A stretch of 64,000 nucleotides of DNA from positions 19,151,501 through 19,215,500 of the forward strand of contig OX621242.1 in NCBI GenBank assembly GCA_951640165.1, given 5' to 3'. Position numbers and translations under genes: made by a program. A model generated the notes under the pieces. It was not told the origin of the DNA, did not search any database, and saw nothing but the letters and a program-made list of their open reading frames with translations. Position 1 is the first letter of the stretch. Each line of letters opens with the position of its first letter. The stretch is from Pseudoips prasinana (Eukaryota; Arthropoda; Insecta; Lepidoptera; Nolidae). Shown here piece by piece: positions 9,355 through 19,453 of the stretch.

Positions 9355-12282
9355 ATGTCAGATGACACTAGTGATAATGATGACTTCTTTTCTCTGAGCA
9401 GTGACAGTGACAGCTTTATCAGTCTCCCATCTCTCGCCGATACCATCGAGTCGCAGTTTTCTGATGTACCAAAGAACTTTAATGTTGTCCATATTAATGC
9501 ACAAAGTATCCCGGCACATTTCCCGGATATGCTGGTCAGTTTTGAATGTAAGACTATCCACGCAATTTTAGTCTCAGAATCCTGGCTAAAACCATGTCTT
9601 CCGTCATCTTGCTATTCACTCCCGGGTTTTACACTAATACGCAATGACCGCTCGCCTGGCGGCGGTGGCGGTGTAGCTATATATCTGCGTAGTTACATAC
9701 CATTCTCCATAATAAGCTCATCGCCACAACCACCGTCACCTAGCGCAGGTGAGCATCTCTTCTTAGAAATCGAGTTAGGCAACACTAAACTCCTTCTTGG
9801 CGTTTATTATTGCCCCTCGTTGCGTGTTAATTACTTTTCTTCTTTTGAAAGGATTCTTGAGAACTTGACTCCGTCTTACGGTCACACAATCATTATGGGT
9901 GACTTCAACACGTGTCTCCTCAAAAACGATTCCCGAGTTTCGTCCATACGTTCTATCGTACAATCCTACAATATGGCCATTCTGCCCTTAAATGCCACTC
10001 ACCACTTTCCTAATTCTAATCCATCTCTTTTAGATCTTATGTTTGTATCTTCGCGTGAACATGTCGCAAAGCATGGGCAGTGCTGTGCTGACGCCATCTC
10101 TTGTCATGATTTAATTTTTTTATCTTATAAAATACGTCCTCCCAAGGCAAAGTCAAAAGTCCTTCTTCAGCGCAATTTTTCTGGCATGAGTCTCAGTGCT
10201 CTAAAGGAAGATGCTACTAACATAGACTGGGAACCTCTACTTTCTTCTACATCAGTTGATTTCAAAGTAAATTTTTTAAATACCAAGATAGTCGAACTTT
10301 ATGACTTGCATGCTCCAATACGTGCTTTAAAGATTAAGCATTTACCGGCACCGTGGCTTAATGATAACATTAAGTCACTAATGCATAAAAAACTTCAAGC
10401 GAAAGCTAAGAAAAACTGCCGTCCATCTTCGTTAAACACACAAAAATACGTCTCCATTCGTAATTTTTGCAACAAGGTGTGTAGGAAAGCACAACGCCAA
10501 TATGTTCATGAGTCTGTCGAAAACGGTGATCCAGCAAAAGTCTGGAAATTTCTAAGATCTATGGGGGTTGGGAAGACAAAAGAAAATCCCATACATAAAA
10601 ATCTGGATATCGATTCCTTAAATCAGCATTTCTCGTCTTCATCCAAATGCAATAGGATAGCCAAAGGCCAAACTCTTAATTATCTTTCGTCACTACCAAC
10701 ACCTCATTTCAGTCCTATGGTTTTTAATCAAATAACTACTTGTGACATTAAGAAGAGCATAATGTCAATTACATCGAAAGCCATTGGTTGTGATAACATT
10801 AGCTGTAATATGATCCTTCCTATCCTTGATGAAATCCTTCCCGTCCTCAGTCACATATATAATTTCTCCTTAACCAATGGGTGCTTTCCATCTCAATGGA
10901 AAGCAGCTTATATTATTCCGGTACCTAAGAAATCCAATCCTAAAGAATTCTCCGAATTCCGTCCTATATCTATCCCCCCCTTTCTTTCCAAAGTGTTGGA
11001 ACGTTTAGTTTATAACCAACTAAATGTTTTCCTTTGTAAAAACCAGCTCCTAAATCCATTACAATCTGGTTTCCGACCCGGTCATAGTACAGCTACTGCT
11101 TTGATCAAAATAACAGACGACATTCGTCTTAGCATGGATGAGAGCAATGTCACGGTACTTTCCTTGCTAGACTTCAGTAATGCTTTTAACACCGTAGACT
11201 TTGACATCTTGCTTGGCATTATGCGCTCACTTAATGTATCTCCAATGGTTATTGACTGGTTTCATAATTACCTGTTAGGTCGCCGGCAGCGTGTTCGCGT
11301 AGAAGATGCTTTTTCTTCATGGTGCGATATGATTGCTGGCGTACCACAGGGAGGCGTGCTATCTCCATTACTTTTTGCTGTATTTATAAATACTATTTCC
11401 CAAAACCTCAATTCTTCCTACCACCTCTATGCTGATGATCTGCAGATTTATACACAAGCATCTTTGGAAATGATATCGTCTGCTATCAATGTCATACAGG
11501 ATGATCTTGATAAGATTTGCGAATGGAGTACGTCTTATGGACTAGTGGTTAACCCGGCAAAGACGCAAGTTATTGTAATAGGCAGCTCCAGAATGCTAGC
11601 TAAAATAGATTGGTCTGGGCTACCTCAGGTAAAATTTAATAATAAAATCATTCCTTACAGTGACAAAGTAAAAAACCTAGGTATATAATACATTGACAAG
11701 ACCTTATCATGGGATCCTCAGCTTCAGGAAGTCAGTCGTAAGTTATTTGCATCAGCAGGGTCTTTGCGACGAATCCGGAACTTCCTTCCCACTGCCACTA
11801 AAATTGCGCTAGCACAATCTCTTCTTTTACCCATCCTTGACTATGCAGATACCAGCTATCCTGATCTCACCGAAGCCCAACTTGACAAACTTGAGCGCCT
11901 TCAAAATTTTTGCATAAGGTTTATATTTGGTCTGCGCAAATATGACCATGTTTCAGAATTTCGCACCAAGCTTGAGTGGCTTCCCATTCGCCTCTGCCGA
12001 GATACTCATATTTTAATTCTTCTATACAGTATATTGTTTAATCCTGCCACCCCTCTTTATCTCAAAGAACGGTTCGAGTTCCTAAATGACACACATTTAA
12101 GATCCCTGAGGTCATCTGAAAATTTGCGACTCAAAATACATAAGCATTCCTCTAACTTCTACGGACAATCATTTACAGTAGAAGCTGTGCGCCTTTGGAA
12201 TGATTTGCCTGTAACGATAAGGCGAGCACAATCTCTTCACACTTTTAAAAAACTAGTGAAGGAGTACTACCTTTCACGATAA
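9355..12282 (+). pseudogene. LINE ORF2: endonuclease / reverse transcriptase, one stop
   Basis: The start is set at ATG 9355 (MSDDTSDNDD), after the TA tract; the frame from 9253 is only open leader. Domains are an N-terminal APE-like endonuclease (NAQS, SESWLK, GDFNTCL, SCHDLIFL), then reverse transcriptase with LLDFSNAFNTV, GVPQGGVLSPLLFA and YADDLQIY (tyrosine at about residue 692), then a C-terminal region ending in LVKEYYLSR. A TAA at 11686-11688 interrupts it within KNLGI*YIDKTLSW. Relatives read NLGLLIDDTLSW there, so the stop looks like an extra 3-nt codon, and the frame is kept to 12282. Confidence 0.85.
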
Positions 12283-12386
12283 ATAGATAATATTGCATAA
12301 TAACAGTGTTACTGTCATCTCCTATCACTAATAGGATGTATGTATTTATATAAGTATTTTATTTGTTATATGTATGTTGTATGTAA

Positions 12387-12433
12387 TATATATATATATA
12401 TATATATATATCAACAAATTTCAATTACATATT

Positions 12434-12469
<36 letters not shown>
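12387..12469. repeat. Two (TA)n tracts in the LINE 3' UTR
   Basis: Alternating TA at about 12387-12411 and 12439-12469, separated by 27 bp. Similar TA tracts sit in the 3' UTRs of the related LINEs at 25195-25230 and 55020-55075. Confidence 0.9.
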
Positions 12470-12472
<3 letters not shown>

Positions 12473-12751
12473 ATACCTACGAGCTGTAGGCATTACTTCA
12501 AGATAATGTTTCACAATTTTCTCTCTTAATTTACTAGACTAGTCTATTTCTATTTACTATTTCTTTCTTAAGTTGCTACACCCCTATCACTCATTTAATT
12601 ATTCTTCTTGCTGATCTTGTCCATCCTAAGGTTGTCTGGAAGAGATCGCAGTTAGCGATAAGACCGCCCATTGTACTAGAATTATTACAACTTTATACTA
12701 TATATGTAAATCTTGGTGTACAATAAAGAGTATTTGTATTTGTATCTCATT

Positions 12752-13160
12752 GGTCTAGTGGAAGCGTTGTCAACCGCAGATAATGAGGTCCTGAGTTCAA
12801 TACCAAGTTAAGAAAAATTCTCAAGTTCATCAAGAAATAATCTTAGCAATATAGTCCGATTTGTAGTGGTATATTAAGAGCCATTCTTACATGGCATTTT
12901 CCCTTACAAAAGTATTTCCCATTTTGCTCTCTGTTTACTAATACTAGCCCACGTTTTCATTCAATATAATAATTATGTATATGTTACTAGTATGGCCGAA
13001 GGTGTCGTGGCAAAATACCGATAGTAAATATCAAGATAAAATATCTCACGACTTCAAAATAATACATAGATTTTAAAAATAATTATTCATTCAGGCGTTG
13101 TTTATTTCCTTGTAGTTTGATTACTTAAAAAACTAGTATTTCAATTCAAGTATTTGTTTA
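12752..13160. other. No feature seen (duplicated block)
   Basis: AT-rich sequence shared with 28883-29290. No repeat or gene recognised. Confidence 0.4.
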
Positions 13161-13163
13161 GCG

Positions 13164-13385
13164 TATGTTGATTCCTCGGTTGGACATTTAGGACCGAAAA
13201 GGACTCTTACCAAAATAAAGGAACGTTTCGCATTGGTGCCGCAAATCTCAGAGTTCTGAAAGGGACCCTAGAAGGGACGGTGTAAGGGAGCTATGAAGGT
13301 GTTCAATGTTGGGGCACCTTTGGAAAGAGCATCTCATGACATCGCAGGACCTTTTCCACTAACTCACCCTAGAAATCGATTTTTA
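13164..13385 (+). pseudogene. Ty3/gypsy integrase relic, copy 1
   Basis: One frame reads YVDSSVGHLGPKRTLTKIKE then RF, matching the HHCC zinc-finger start of gypsy integrases. After a frame change the sequence reads NVGAPLERASHDIAGPFPLT then HPRNRFLLF, the start of the integrase core with its first Asp. Stops and a frameshift lie between. About 220 bp survive and no LTRs were identified. The same relic is at 29295-29517, so it predates the block duplication. Confidence 0.75.
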
Positions 13386-13877
13386 TTATTTATTTAAATA
13401 AACTTAATATATAGTAAATTGTAAAATATGAAATATAGGTATAAAATTCAAGCTTGAAAGCTTCAAGCTGAGTGCTAAAGCTAAACGTTAGCACTGGATG
13501 GAAGTGCTCTTTACTTCCAGACCGATGATGTCGCAAAAATGTTAAAGGTAATTATTAAAAATGACATTAAAAGTAAAGTATATTGTTGAATAAAAACCAT
13601 ATAATTTATAAAGTAGATAATAATAGGAAGATTGCAGAACTCCCAAGAAAGTACGAAAGTTAGCAGTCGTCGGTCTGTGTGGAGCGACAAGTCGGGCAAC
13701 TAATCCAAACGTACTTTGATGGTAGACCGATTTGTGTGGTTTCTGCGCTAAGAATTATTTTTATTTGCCGTGTAATTTATTGTTCATTGAAAAGCAGTGT
13801 TTACTTTGCATATGTATGGTTCCCGCTTCTGGGCTTAACTTATTTATATTGTCACGTTCGGGCTTCGAACCCTAGTA

Positions 13878-14089
13878 CAGTCAACAGCAAAAGCAGATGA
13901 TCAAAGTCGGATATTCAATACTAATTATCATAAATTGCGACAAAATAGTGTGGTGGTGAAGGGTATCAAGTTGAAGGTGTGCGTGAGTGTTAAGTGTAAA
14001 AAATATTAACTAGTGAAAACTGCCGCCCAATAGCATCATAAACTCAAAACTCAGGTCCGATTTTGATCATCTACTTATGCTGTTGACTG
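13878..14089. mobile_element. Tc1/mariner-type MITE, copy 1
   Basis: Begins CAGTCAACAGCAAAAGCAG and ends with the inverted sequence CTACTTATGCTGTTGACTG, flanked on each side by TA (13876-13877 and 14090-14091). The terminal inverted repeats are about 35 bp with a few mismatches; no coding sequence. The copy at 30015-30490 is interrupted by an RTE-derived SINE. Family assignment rests on the TA target and TIRs. Confidence 0.75.
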
Positions 14090-14234
14090 TACCAGTAAGG
14101 GTTTTTGGTGACTTTTGTTACATTGCTAGAATGTTCTAGATAATACCAGAACAAGAAAAAGGATAGATTATGAACAGGACATACAAAATTCTTAATGTAA
14201 AAATTGACATGAGATGGTTCCTTAATAAGAAAAC

Positions 14235-14525
14235 ACCGGCCAAGTGCGAGTCGGACTCGCGCTCGAAGGGTTCCGTATTATTATCATAAAAACGAGCAAA
14301 AAATATTTTTCAACGTTTGTTGTATGGGAGCCCCCTTAAATATTTATTTATTTTGTTTTTTAGTAATTGTTGTTATTGCGGCAACAGAAATACATCATCT
14401 GTAGAAATTTCAACTGTCTAACTATCACGCTTCATGAGATACAGTCTGGTGACAGACGGACAGACAGACAGCGAAGTCTTAGTAATAGGGTCCCGTTTTA
14501 CCCTTTGGGTACGGAACCCTAAAAA
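14235..14525 (+). mobile_element. MITE-like element, GGCCAAGTGCGAGTCGG type, copy 1
   Basis: Starts GGCCAAGTGCGAGTCGGACT, contains GAAGGGTTCCGTA near the left end and the inverted GGGTACGGAACCCT at the right end (about 14506-14520), with CAGACGGACAGACAGACAG inside. Non-coding. A shorter version lies at 30637-30912 and a tip at 4470-4514. Confidence 0.65.
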
Positions 14526-14929
14526 GAAAGGTGAAGACAAGGACAGGCATTACGTTTAATCTGTCATATACGCGAACAGTCTCTGAAGAAAAATATGACT
14601 ATCGAAATGTTTGCAATTTGGAACAATTTAGGGGTATACCTATACGCTAAACTCTAGTTTCTTTTCCAATCCCCTGGTCCACCGCTCGCCACAATATGTT
14701 CCTAGGAAGCTCATGAAAATTACAGAGTTTTCTAAGTCGTAGAAAATCGTAGATTTTAAAATAATAATGTATATAATACATAATAATGTATACAACTATA
14801 ATACTACAAACATGTTCTGACTATTTACAAGCGCTTTTTTAAAGTCTACGTGAATAAAAACCTTTTTTATTTTTTTATTTTATTTTTAATCAAAATAAAA
14901 TGAAACGCCCAGGAGGTCGTTATTTGACT

Positions 14930-15050
14930 GGTCTGAAGGTCTAGTGGTAACTGAGTCAGAGGTCGCGGGTTCGATTCCCATCCGGGACAAATCTTTGTGT
15001 GATGAACACTATTATTTGGTCTGTGTCTGGATGTAATTTATCTATAATAT
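14930..15050 (+). mobile_element. tRNA-type SINE, copy 1
   Basis: A tRNA-like head with GGTCTAGTGGTAACTGAG and a B-box-like GGGTTCGATTCCCATCCGGG is followed by a body with TGGTCTGTGTCTGGATGTAA. The same SINE is at 31190-31320 in copy 2, where an RTE has inserted at its 3' end. Confidence 0.7.
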
Positions 15051-15059
15051 ATTTCATCA

Positions 15060-16265
15060 GACAGTTACATCTTTTTTTGAAGTTAAATTAGTTTTAAGCA
15101 AATTGGTGGAGACCTACTTTCCTTGACTTAAGCATTCAGGAAAATTAAGTTCTAAACTGTGAACATTTGATTAATGTGTTTGTTAAAACATTAAGTGGTT
15201 TGTACCTAAAACATGTGAAATTACGAAATAGGTACTGGTCGCTAAAGCCTGCTTTCTGACGTAGCTTATTTAGTTAATGACCTCCCCGCGACCCGTATAT
15301 GAATGCGGTTCTACTTTTTCTATCAAAACAAAAACATTTTCTCATCTTTAATACTTTTTGTTCCCTTCACTGACCCATTGGATTGAAACCTCGTGTTAAG
15401 GCCTGTGGATTAGGTTAAAGTGTGCTAAACACAATTTACTTTTTTGTTAAAGTCGGCAACAGTAATTAAATATGTCAATATATAAACTTGTGTGTTTTAA
15501 AGGTTAGTACAGCCATTTGAAAAATACATACATGGATTTAGTTCCCTATTGCCCGCGTTGGATATTAAGTAGAAAAAAATTATCACTTGATTACATAGCT
15601 ACTTCTTGATGCTCCAAAGACAATCTCGAAAGGGTGTAGTTGACACCGAAACACCGAAATAAGAAATCTCTTTAGCAAACACATATTTCAAAAGAAGACA
15701 GAATATTGCGTGTCGGAGCAAGGGGCGAAGGTAACGAAAACTGATACATGCTTTTACCTCCTGCTATTTCACGAAAAAATGTTCATGATATTTTGGAGTA
15801 TTTTTAGCTCAAAATTATAGAATAGTTTAATAGAGATATTATTAAACTTATGTGGATTTTAGTCACTAAACTGTTTTCACGAAGTCAGGCAGAGGACATA
15901 CTACGCGTTAACGAAAAATAAACTTTACCATAATAAATACCTAAACCTTACGTTATTTGGTATTATTTATTCTCGGTGCTCGGTTAAAATAAAACAACGA
16001 TTATGTCCAAAAGTATTTTTTGCAGAACACTCCCCATATGTTTGAAGGGTGTTCTGCAAAAATTTACTTATTATTAACTTAATACGTAATAAAGTTACCG
16101 ATAAATATTAGAAACTAAAGAAATCATGAACAATTTTAATAAGGAACTCCCCTAATGTCTTAAAAACAAATGGTACTATTCGGTCCAGGTATATTTTGAA
16201 TTAGGACGCCAAGGTAGCAAGGCAACGAGGCTAGTCACTGTGCTATTCCATCAGTAATAATATCC
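15060..16265. other. Duplicated block without a gene
   Basis: Shared with about 33550-34790 in copy 2. A hairpin with arms around GCAGAACA / TGTTCTGC lies at 16016-16062 and is eroded at the matching place near 34508-34560. No coding sequence recognised. Confidence 0.45.
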
Positions 16266-16342
16266 TGGGACATTACTTACACACGGCCATCTGATCCTAA
16301 GCTAAGCAGAGCTTGTACTATGGAAACAAAATAACTGATATA

Positions 16343-16957
16343 AGATAAGATAACTCTTTATTGTACACTAAAACATTATAGGATACAAGAATACAATAAC
16401 ATAGTTACATTAGAAAAATGTACAATTGGCGGCCTTATCACTAAATGTGATCTCTTCCAGGCAACCTAGGCAGGGATTGGAGTATGGAGTAACTGAGATG
16501 GGGTAGTTGTGTACACAAGTATAGAAACGTAACGCACTGGTATCATTACCAAAGGAAAAAAAAAACAGAGCGTTTTCTACGTCATATTAGATAAATTACA
16601 TATATATTAACCTACATACTATAATATAAATATAAGTATATATACACACATATATACTTATATTTCATAAATAAGTAAATACATACATAAAATTACTATC
16701 ATAAAACAAAACTATAGTAGGAGCTATTGCCGAAGTTCCATAAGCCAGTCGATAGTAAATTATTTCGTACCTTTTTGTAGTAACAAGTAGTGATCTTTTA
16801 CTAGACTCTGAAACTTGTGTAGAGATTGAGCTTGGCGTACTGAGAATGGCAATGCATTCCACAGGCGAGCACCTTGCACAGCAAAAGATTTGTCTAGAAA
16901 TATTGTGGAATATGCAGACATTGTCAATTTTAAATTATTCGTTGACCTCAGAATCAG
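16343..16957 (-). mobile_element. CR1-like LINE, 3' end only
   Basis: On the minus strand it ends in ACAATAAAGAGTTATCTTATC, like the 3' end of the LINE at 9267-12742. It is absent from copy 2, where ACTGATATACTCCATATACT runs on at about 34850-34869. The 5' end is truncated inside ORF2. A target duplication is not clear. Confidence 0.8.
16760..16957 (-). pseudogene. LINE ORF2 C-terminal remnant
   Basis: Reads STIFLDKSFAVQGARLWNAL then PFSVRQAQSLHKFQSLVKDH, matching the last ~50 residues of the ORF2 ending at 12282 (AVRLWNDLPVTIRRAQSLHT). No catalytic part remains. Confidence 0.8.
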
Positions 16958-17249
16958 TATACTACTTTTCTTTTGTAAATACATACTTATATAGATCATT
17001 ACACCCAGACTCTGGACAAATAGACATGTTCATGTACACAAATATCTGTCCTGGGTGGGAATCGATCCACGACCTCCGGCGTGAAAAGCAAGCATTTGCC
17101 AACCACGCCAACTGGCTCGTCAAAATTTCATTCACCAATTTCGTCGGAATTATTTGGGACTGACTTTACATTTTGTGTTTATTGTAAGCGTTGACATCAA
17201 TATCTCACTTCAAATATTATAAGCCTCCCATTTATTTTCAAAGTAGGTA

Positions 17250-17383
17250 CAGACGCCAGCACATCCAGCTACCCCAATCAGTCAAATTTTTTTATAGATT
17301 TTCAACTTTATCACATAAGCCTAAGGTTCACTTTCAATTGGGGAAATTGGACACATTGGGGTAGCTTGATGTGCTGGCGTCTG
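17250..17383. mobile_element. Short MITE with 29-bp TIRs, copy 1
   Basis: CAGACGCCAGCACATCCAGC at the left and the inverted GATGTGCTGGCGTCTG at the right form 29-bp terminal repeats with one mismatch. TA lies on both sides (17248-17249, 17384-17385). It is 134 bp and non-coding, a Tc1/mariner-type MITE by target and TIR. Copy 2 version: 35139-35273. Confidence 0.8.
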
Positions 17384-17389
17384 TACATA

Positions 17390-18754
17390 GTTTTATTTTC
17401 TGTGACTTCAACTTATGACGTCACTTTGGCAATAAGTCAGGCGAAGCTTATCTATAACGAGCAGGCTTTGTAGTCTTGTACCCTAGGCGATGGGTATCTA
17501 CGACGGATTGTACAACAAAAGTATTGTGAATGTACTGTTATGCTTTGTATAATCGTCATTGAAATAAAATTAAAAGAAAAAAAAAACTAGCTTTTATTAC
17601 TTGTTAATAAAAAGAAGACCATTACATATTTATCTATAACATAAAAATGAATCGCTGAATGTGTTGCTTAGCTCATATCTCGAGAGCAGCTGAATCGATT
17701 CCGCTAATTCTTTTTTTGAATATTCCTTGAAGTACGAGGATTATAATTACGGAAAGAAAATATTTAAAAATTGCCTGAAAAAGTCTAAACACAATACTTT
17801 TCTATACTCCCATACAAACGATTCGTAATAATACTTAAAAGTCAATTTGAAGTTTAATACCATACCATAAACCTTAAGTGTTAGTGGAGAACATTATTTT
17901 TCTTTTGCTATCACAATGCAATCATAATGTTGATGTAGTGTCATTGGATGTAAGGGATATTCGGGGAGAGGGGTTCTGCCTGCAATATGAGTCATTTGTG
18001 TCACAAGTATCCTACTCGTATGTTATAATAACTGTTTCCCATCAGAGGCAGTATACAAAAAAGGAATTCCAAGCCCAAAAAAAGTCCAAGTTTAATTAAG
18101 CTACTTATATAGGTTTTCATAAGAGAAGCGATAAATGGGAATGATAAGTCTAATATTAATTAAATTAATTCAGCACATTTGGAATCCAGAGCATTGTCAG
18201 TTTTATCAATGGGTAACTTTGTCATTTTCCGGAAAGTGGATTTCAAATTCAATATAATCTTATGTTTTTGCCGACTAAAACAAAAACATTCCAAAATGTA
18301 CAGGTTATTTCTTTAATCGAGGATAATTTTTTTGAATTCTGAACGTAGGATTGATATAAACATGTATTCAAAATTTAAACGCATCCAATTTTCACAGAAT
18401 GTATACCGTATATCAGAATTTACCACATATAGCAATAAAAGGAGATAAGGACACTGTCTATCCTAGTGTCAGACTTATTCACCTCACCAAGTATGCCAGT
18501 TATCTAATGCCTACAACTTGAAACCTTTAAACTTTTGACTGCCACGGCTATGTATAGATTACAAATGAAAATGTGCAGTAATACCGTGGCGTCACACCAT
18601 TAGCCTTATAATGTCCACTGCTAGGCAAAGACCAATCCCAAAGGTTTCTATACAGTTCCTACTTGGGCCCTCCAAACAGCATTAGCAACGTTATAGAAAT
18701 TTTGACTTTTTTTACCTTAGTCACCGCGCTAGGCATGCGAGTCGGCGACCGCAA
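17390..18754. other. Duplicated block without a gene
   Basis: Shared with 35280-36400 and 42649-42911. It contains a probable interspersed-repeat stretch at 17628-17765 (ATGAATCGCTGAATGTGTTG; also 35545-35680). The open frame at 17878-18099 is broken by a stop in copy 2, so I do not call it. Confidence 0.45.
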
Positions 18755-18766
18755 TTAGGTGGTAGC

Positions 18767-19171
18767 AAGGAACAACTTCCGTGCGTTTAAGCGCTTTTGC
18801 CATACCTACTATTGGAATCAAATATAACAGCTCACTTAGGACCCTTAAATTAATCCTTGGTGCTCTTGCAGCTGGCTTCTCTAGTTGCAATTCTCTCGTT
18901 TAATGAGGCTATAGCCTCTTTATATCATTCTGTCTCCCGCTTTGCTCTGGAGGGAAGTGGAACTATTCATTTCTAACTCCTCCTTTTTTTTCTTTCTGAT
19001 TAAATTCGTTGCGGGATCCAAGACAGTTAAAGCCATTCCCCGGGACATACCTGAGCCTCACCGCTCAGTGTCATTTCATTGTGTGCCACTGTTGATCCTG
19101 GCTTACAGGAGTTGCAGTGGTGGGTAAGAGGGAGGGACTAGTACCTTTAAAAAAAAAAAAAAAGAAAAAAG
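18767..19171 (+). mobile_element. R1-like LINE 3' end with poly-A, 12-bp target duplication
   Basis: Copy 2 has the empty site (TTAGGTGGTAGC once, 42912-42923); here the 12-mer flanks the insert at 18755-18766 and 19172-19183. The 405-bp insert begins with the last ~20 codons of an ORF (NNFRAFKRFCHTYYWNQI, stop 18825-18827), then a 3' UTR, then poly-A (about 19149-19170). The longer relative at 62755-62955 shows a CCHC motif typical of R1-clade LINEs after the reverse transcriptase. Confidence 0.85.
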
Positions 19172-19453
19172 TTAGGTGGTAGCTAGTACACAGGAGAGAC
19201 TACATGGTGTGGCCTATAGTCGCCTTTTACGAAACCCACGGGATGGCAGGCTGGGAACCTTTTGGTTCATCATCTATAATGTGCCGGTCATAAGGTTAAC
19301 GTGTCTGAAGCACGACGATGCTCAGGAAAAATATCGCTTTATGGACATTTACCGATTGACTGGTCGCGTGCTTAGGTGTCTAAACTTGCCCTTCACTAAC
19401 GGACCGGGTCTGATGTCTCTGAGTTTTCTTTTATTCCTAAGAAGTAAGTAATG

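Larger units (their letters stand above)
9267..12742 (+). mobile_element. CR1-like LINE, 5'-truncated before ORF2
   Basis: Absent from copy 2, where the site reads GTATATCTCATTGG at 28871-28884. Flanked by TATCTCGTT (9258-9266) and TATCTCATT (12743-12751), a 9-bp target duplication with one difference. ORF2 (endonuclease plus reverse transcriptase) follows about 90 bp of leader; ORF1 is missing. The 3' UTR holds two (TA)n runs and ends ACAATAAAGAG then TTTGTAT repeats. The clade is inferred from protein style (CR1/Jockey group); the exact family is unknown. Confidence 0.85.
16268..17130 (-). mobile_element. tRNA-type SINE split by a LINE fragment
   Basis: Minus-strand copy of the SINE at 1066-1330. 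Its 3' part (CACACGGCCATCTGATCC, CAGAGCTTGTACTATGG) lies at 16268-16342. Its body and head (GGGAATCGATCCACGACCTC and onward) lie at 16958-17130. The 16343-16957 insertion separates them; at 34795-35015 the SINE is uninterrupted. Confidence 0.75.

Noticed and set aside
13679..13900. 73-codon ORF, almost identical at 29816-30037
   Set aside because: Conservation is explained by the block duplication; an opposite-strand ORF overlaps its start, and there is no recognisable domain.
14930..15050. tRNA gene suggested by a good B-box
   Set aside because: No cloverleaf could be closed and the same sequence recurs as SINE copies with common bodies.
17878..18099. 73-codon ORF
   Set aside because: The matching sequence in copy 2 has an in-frame stop, and there is no domain.
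19176..19451. 91-codon ORF also at 42916-43191
   Set aside because: Non-ATG start; the frame begins in the target duplication or neighbouring repeat and follows a repeat related to 4763-4914.
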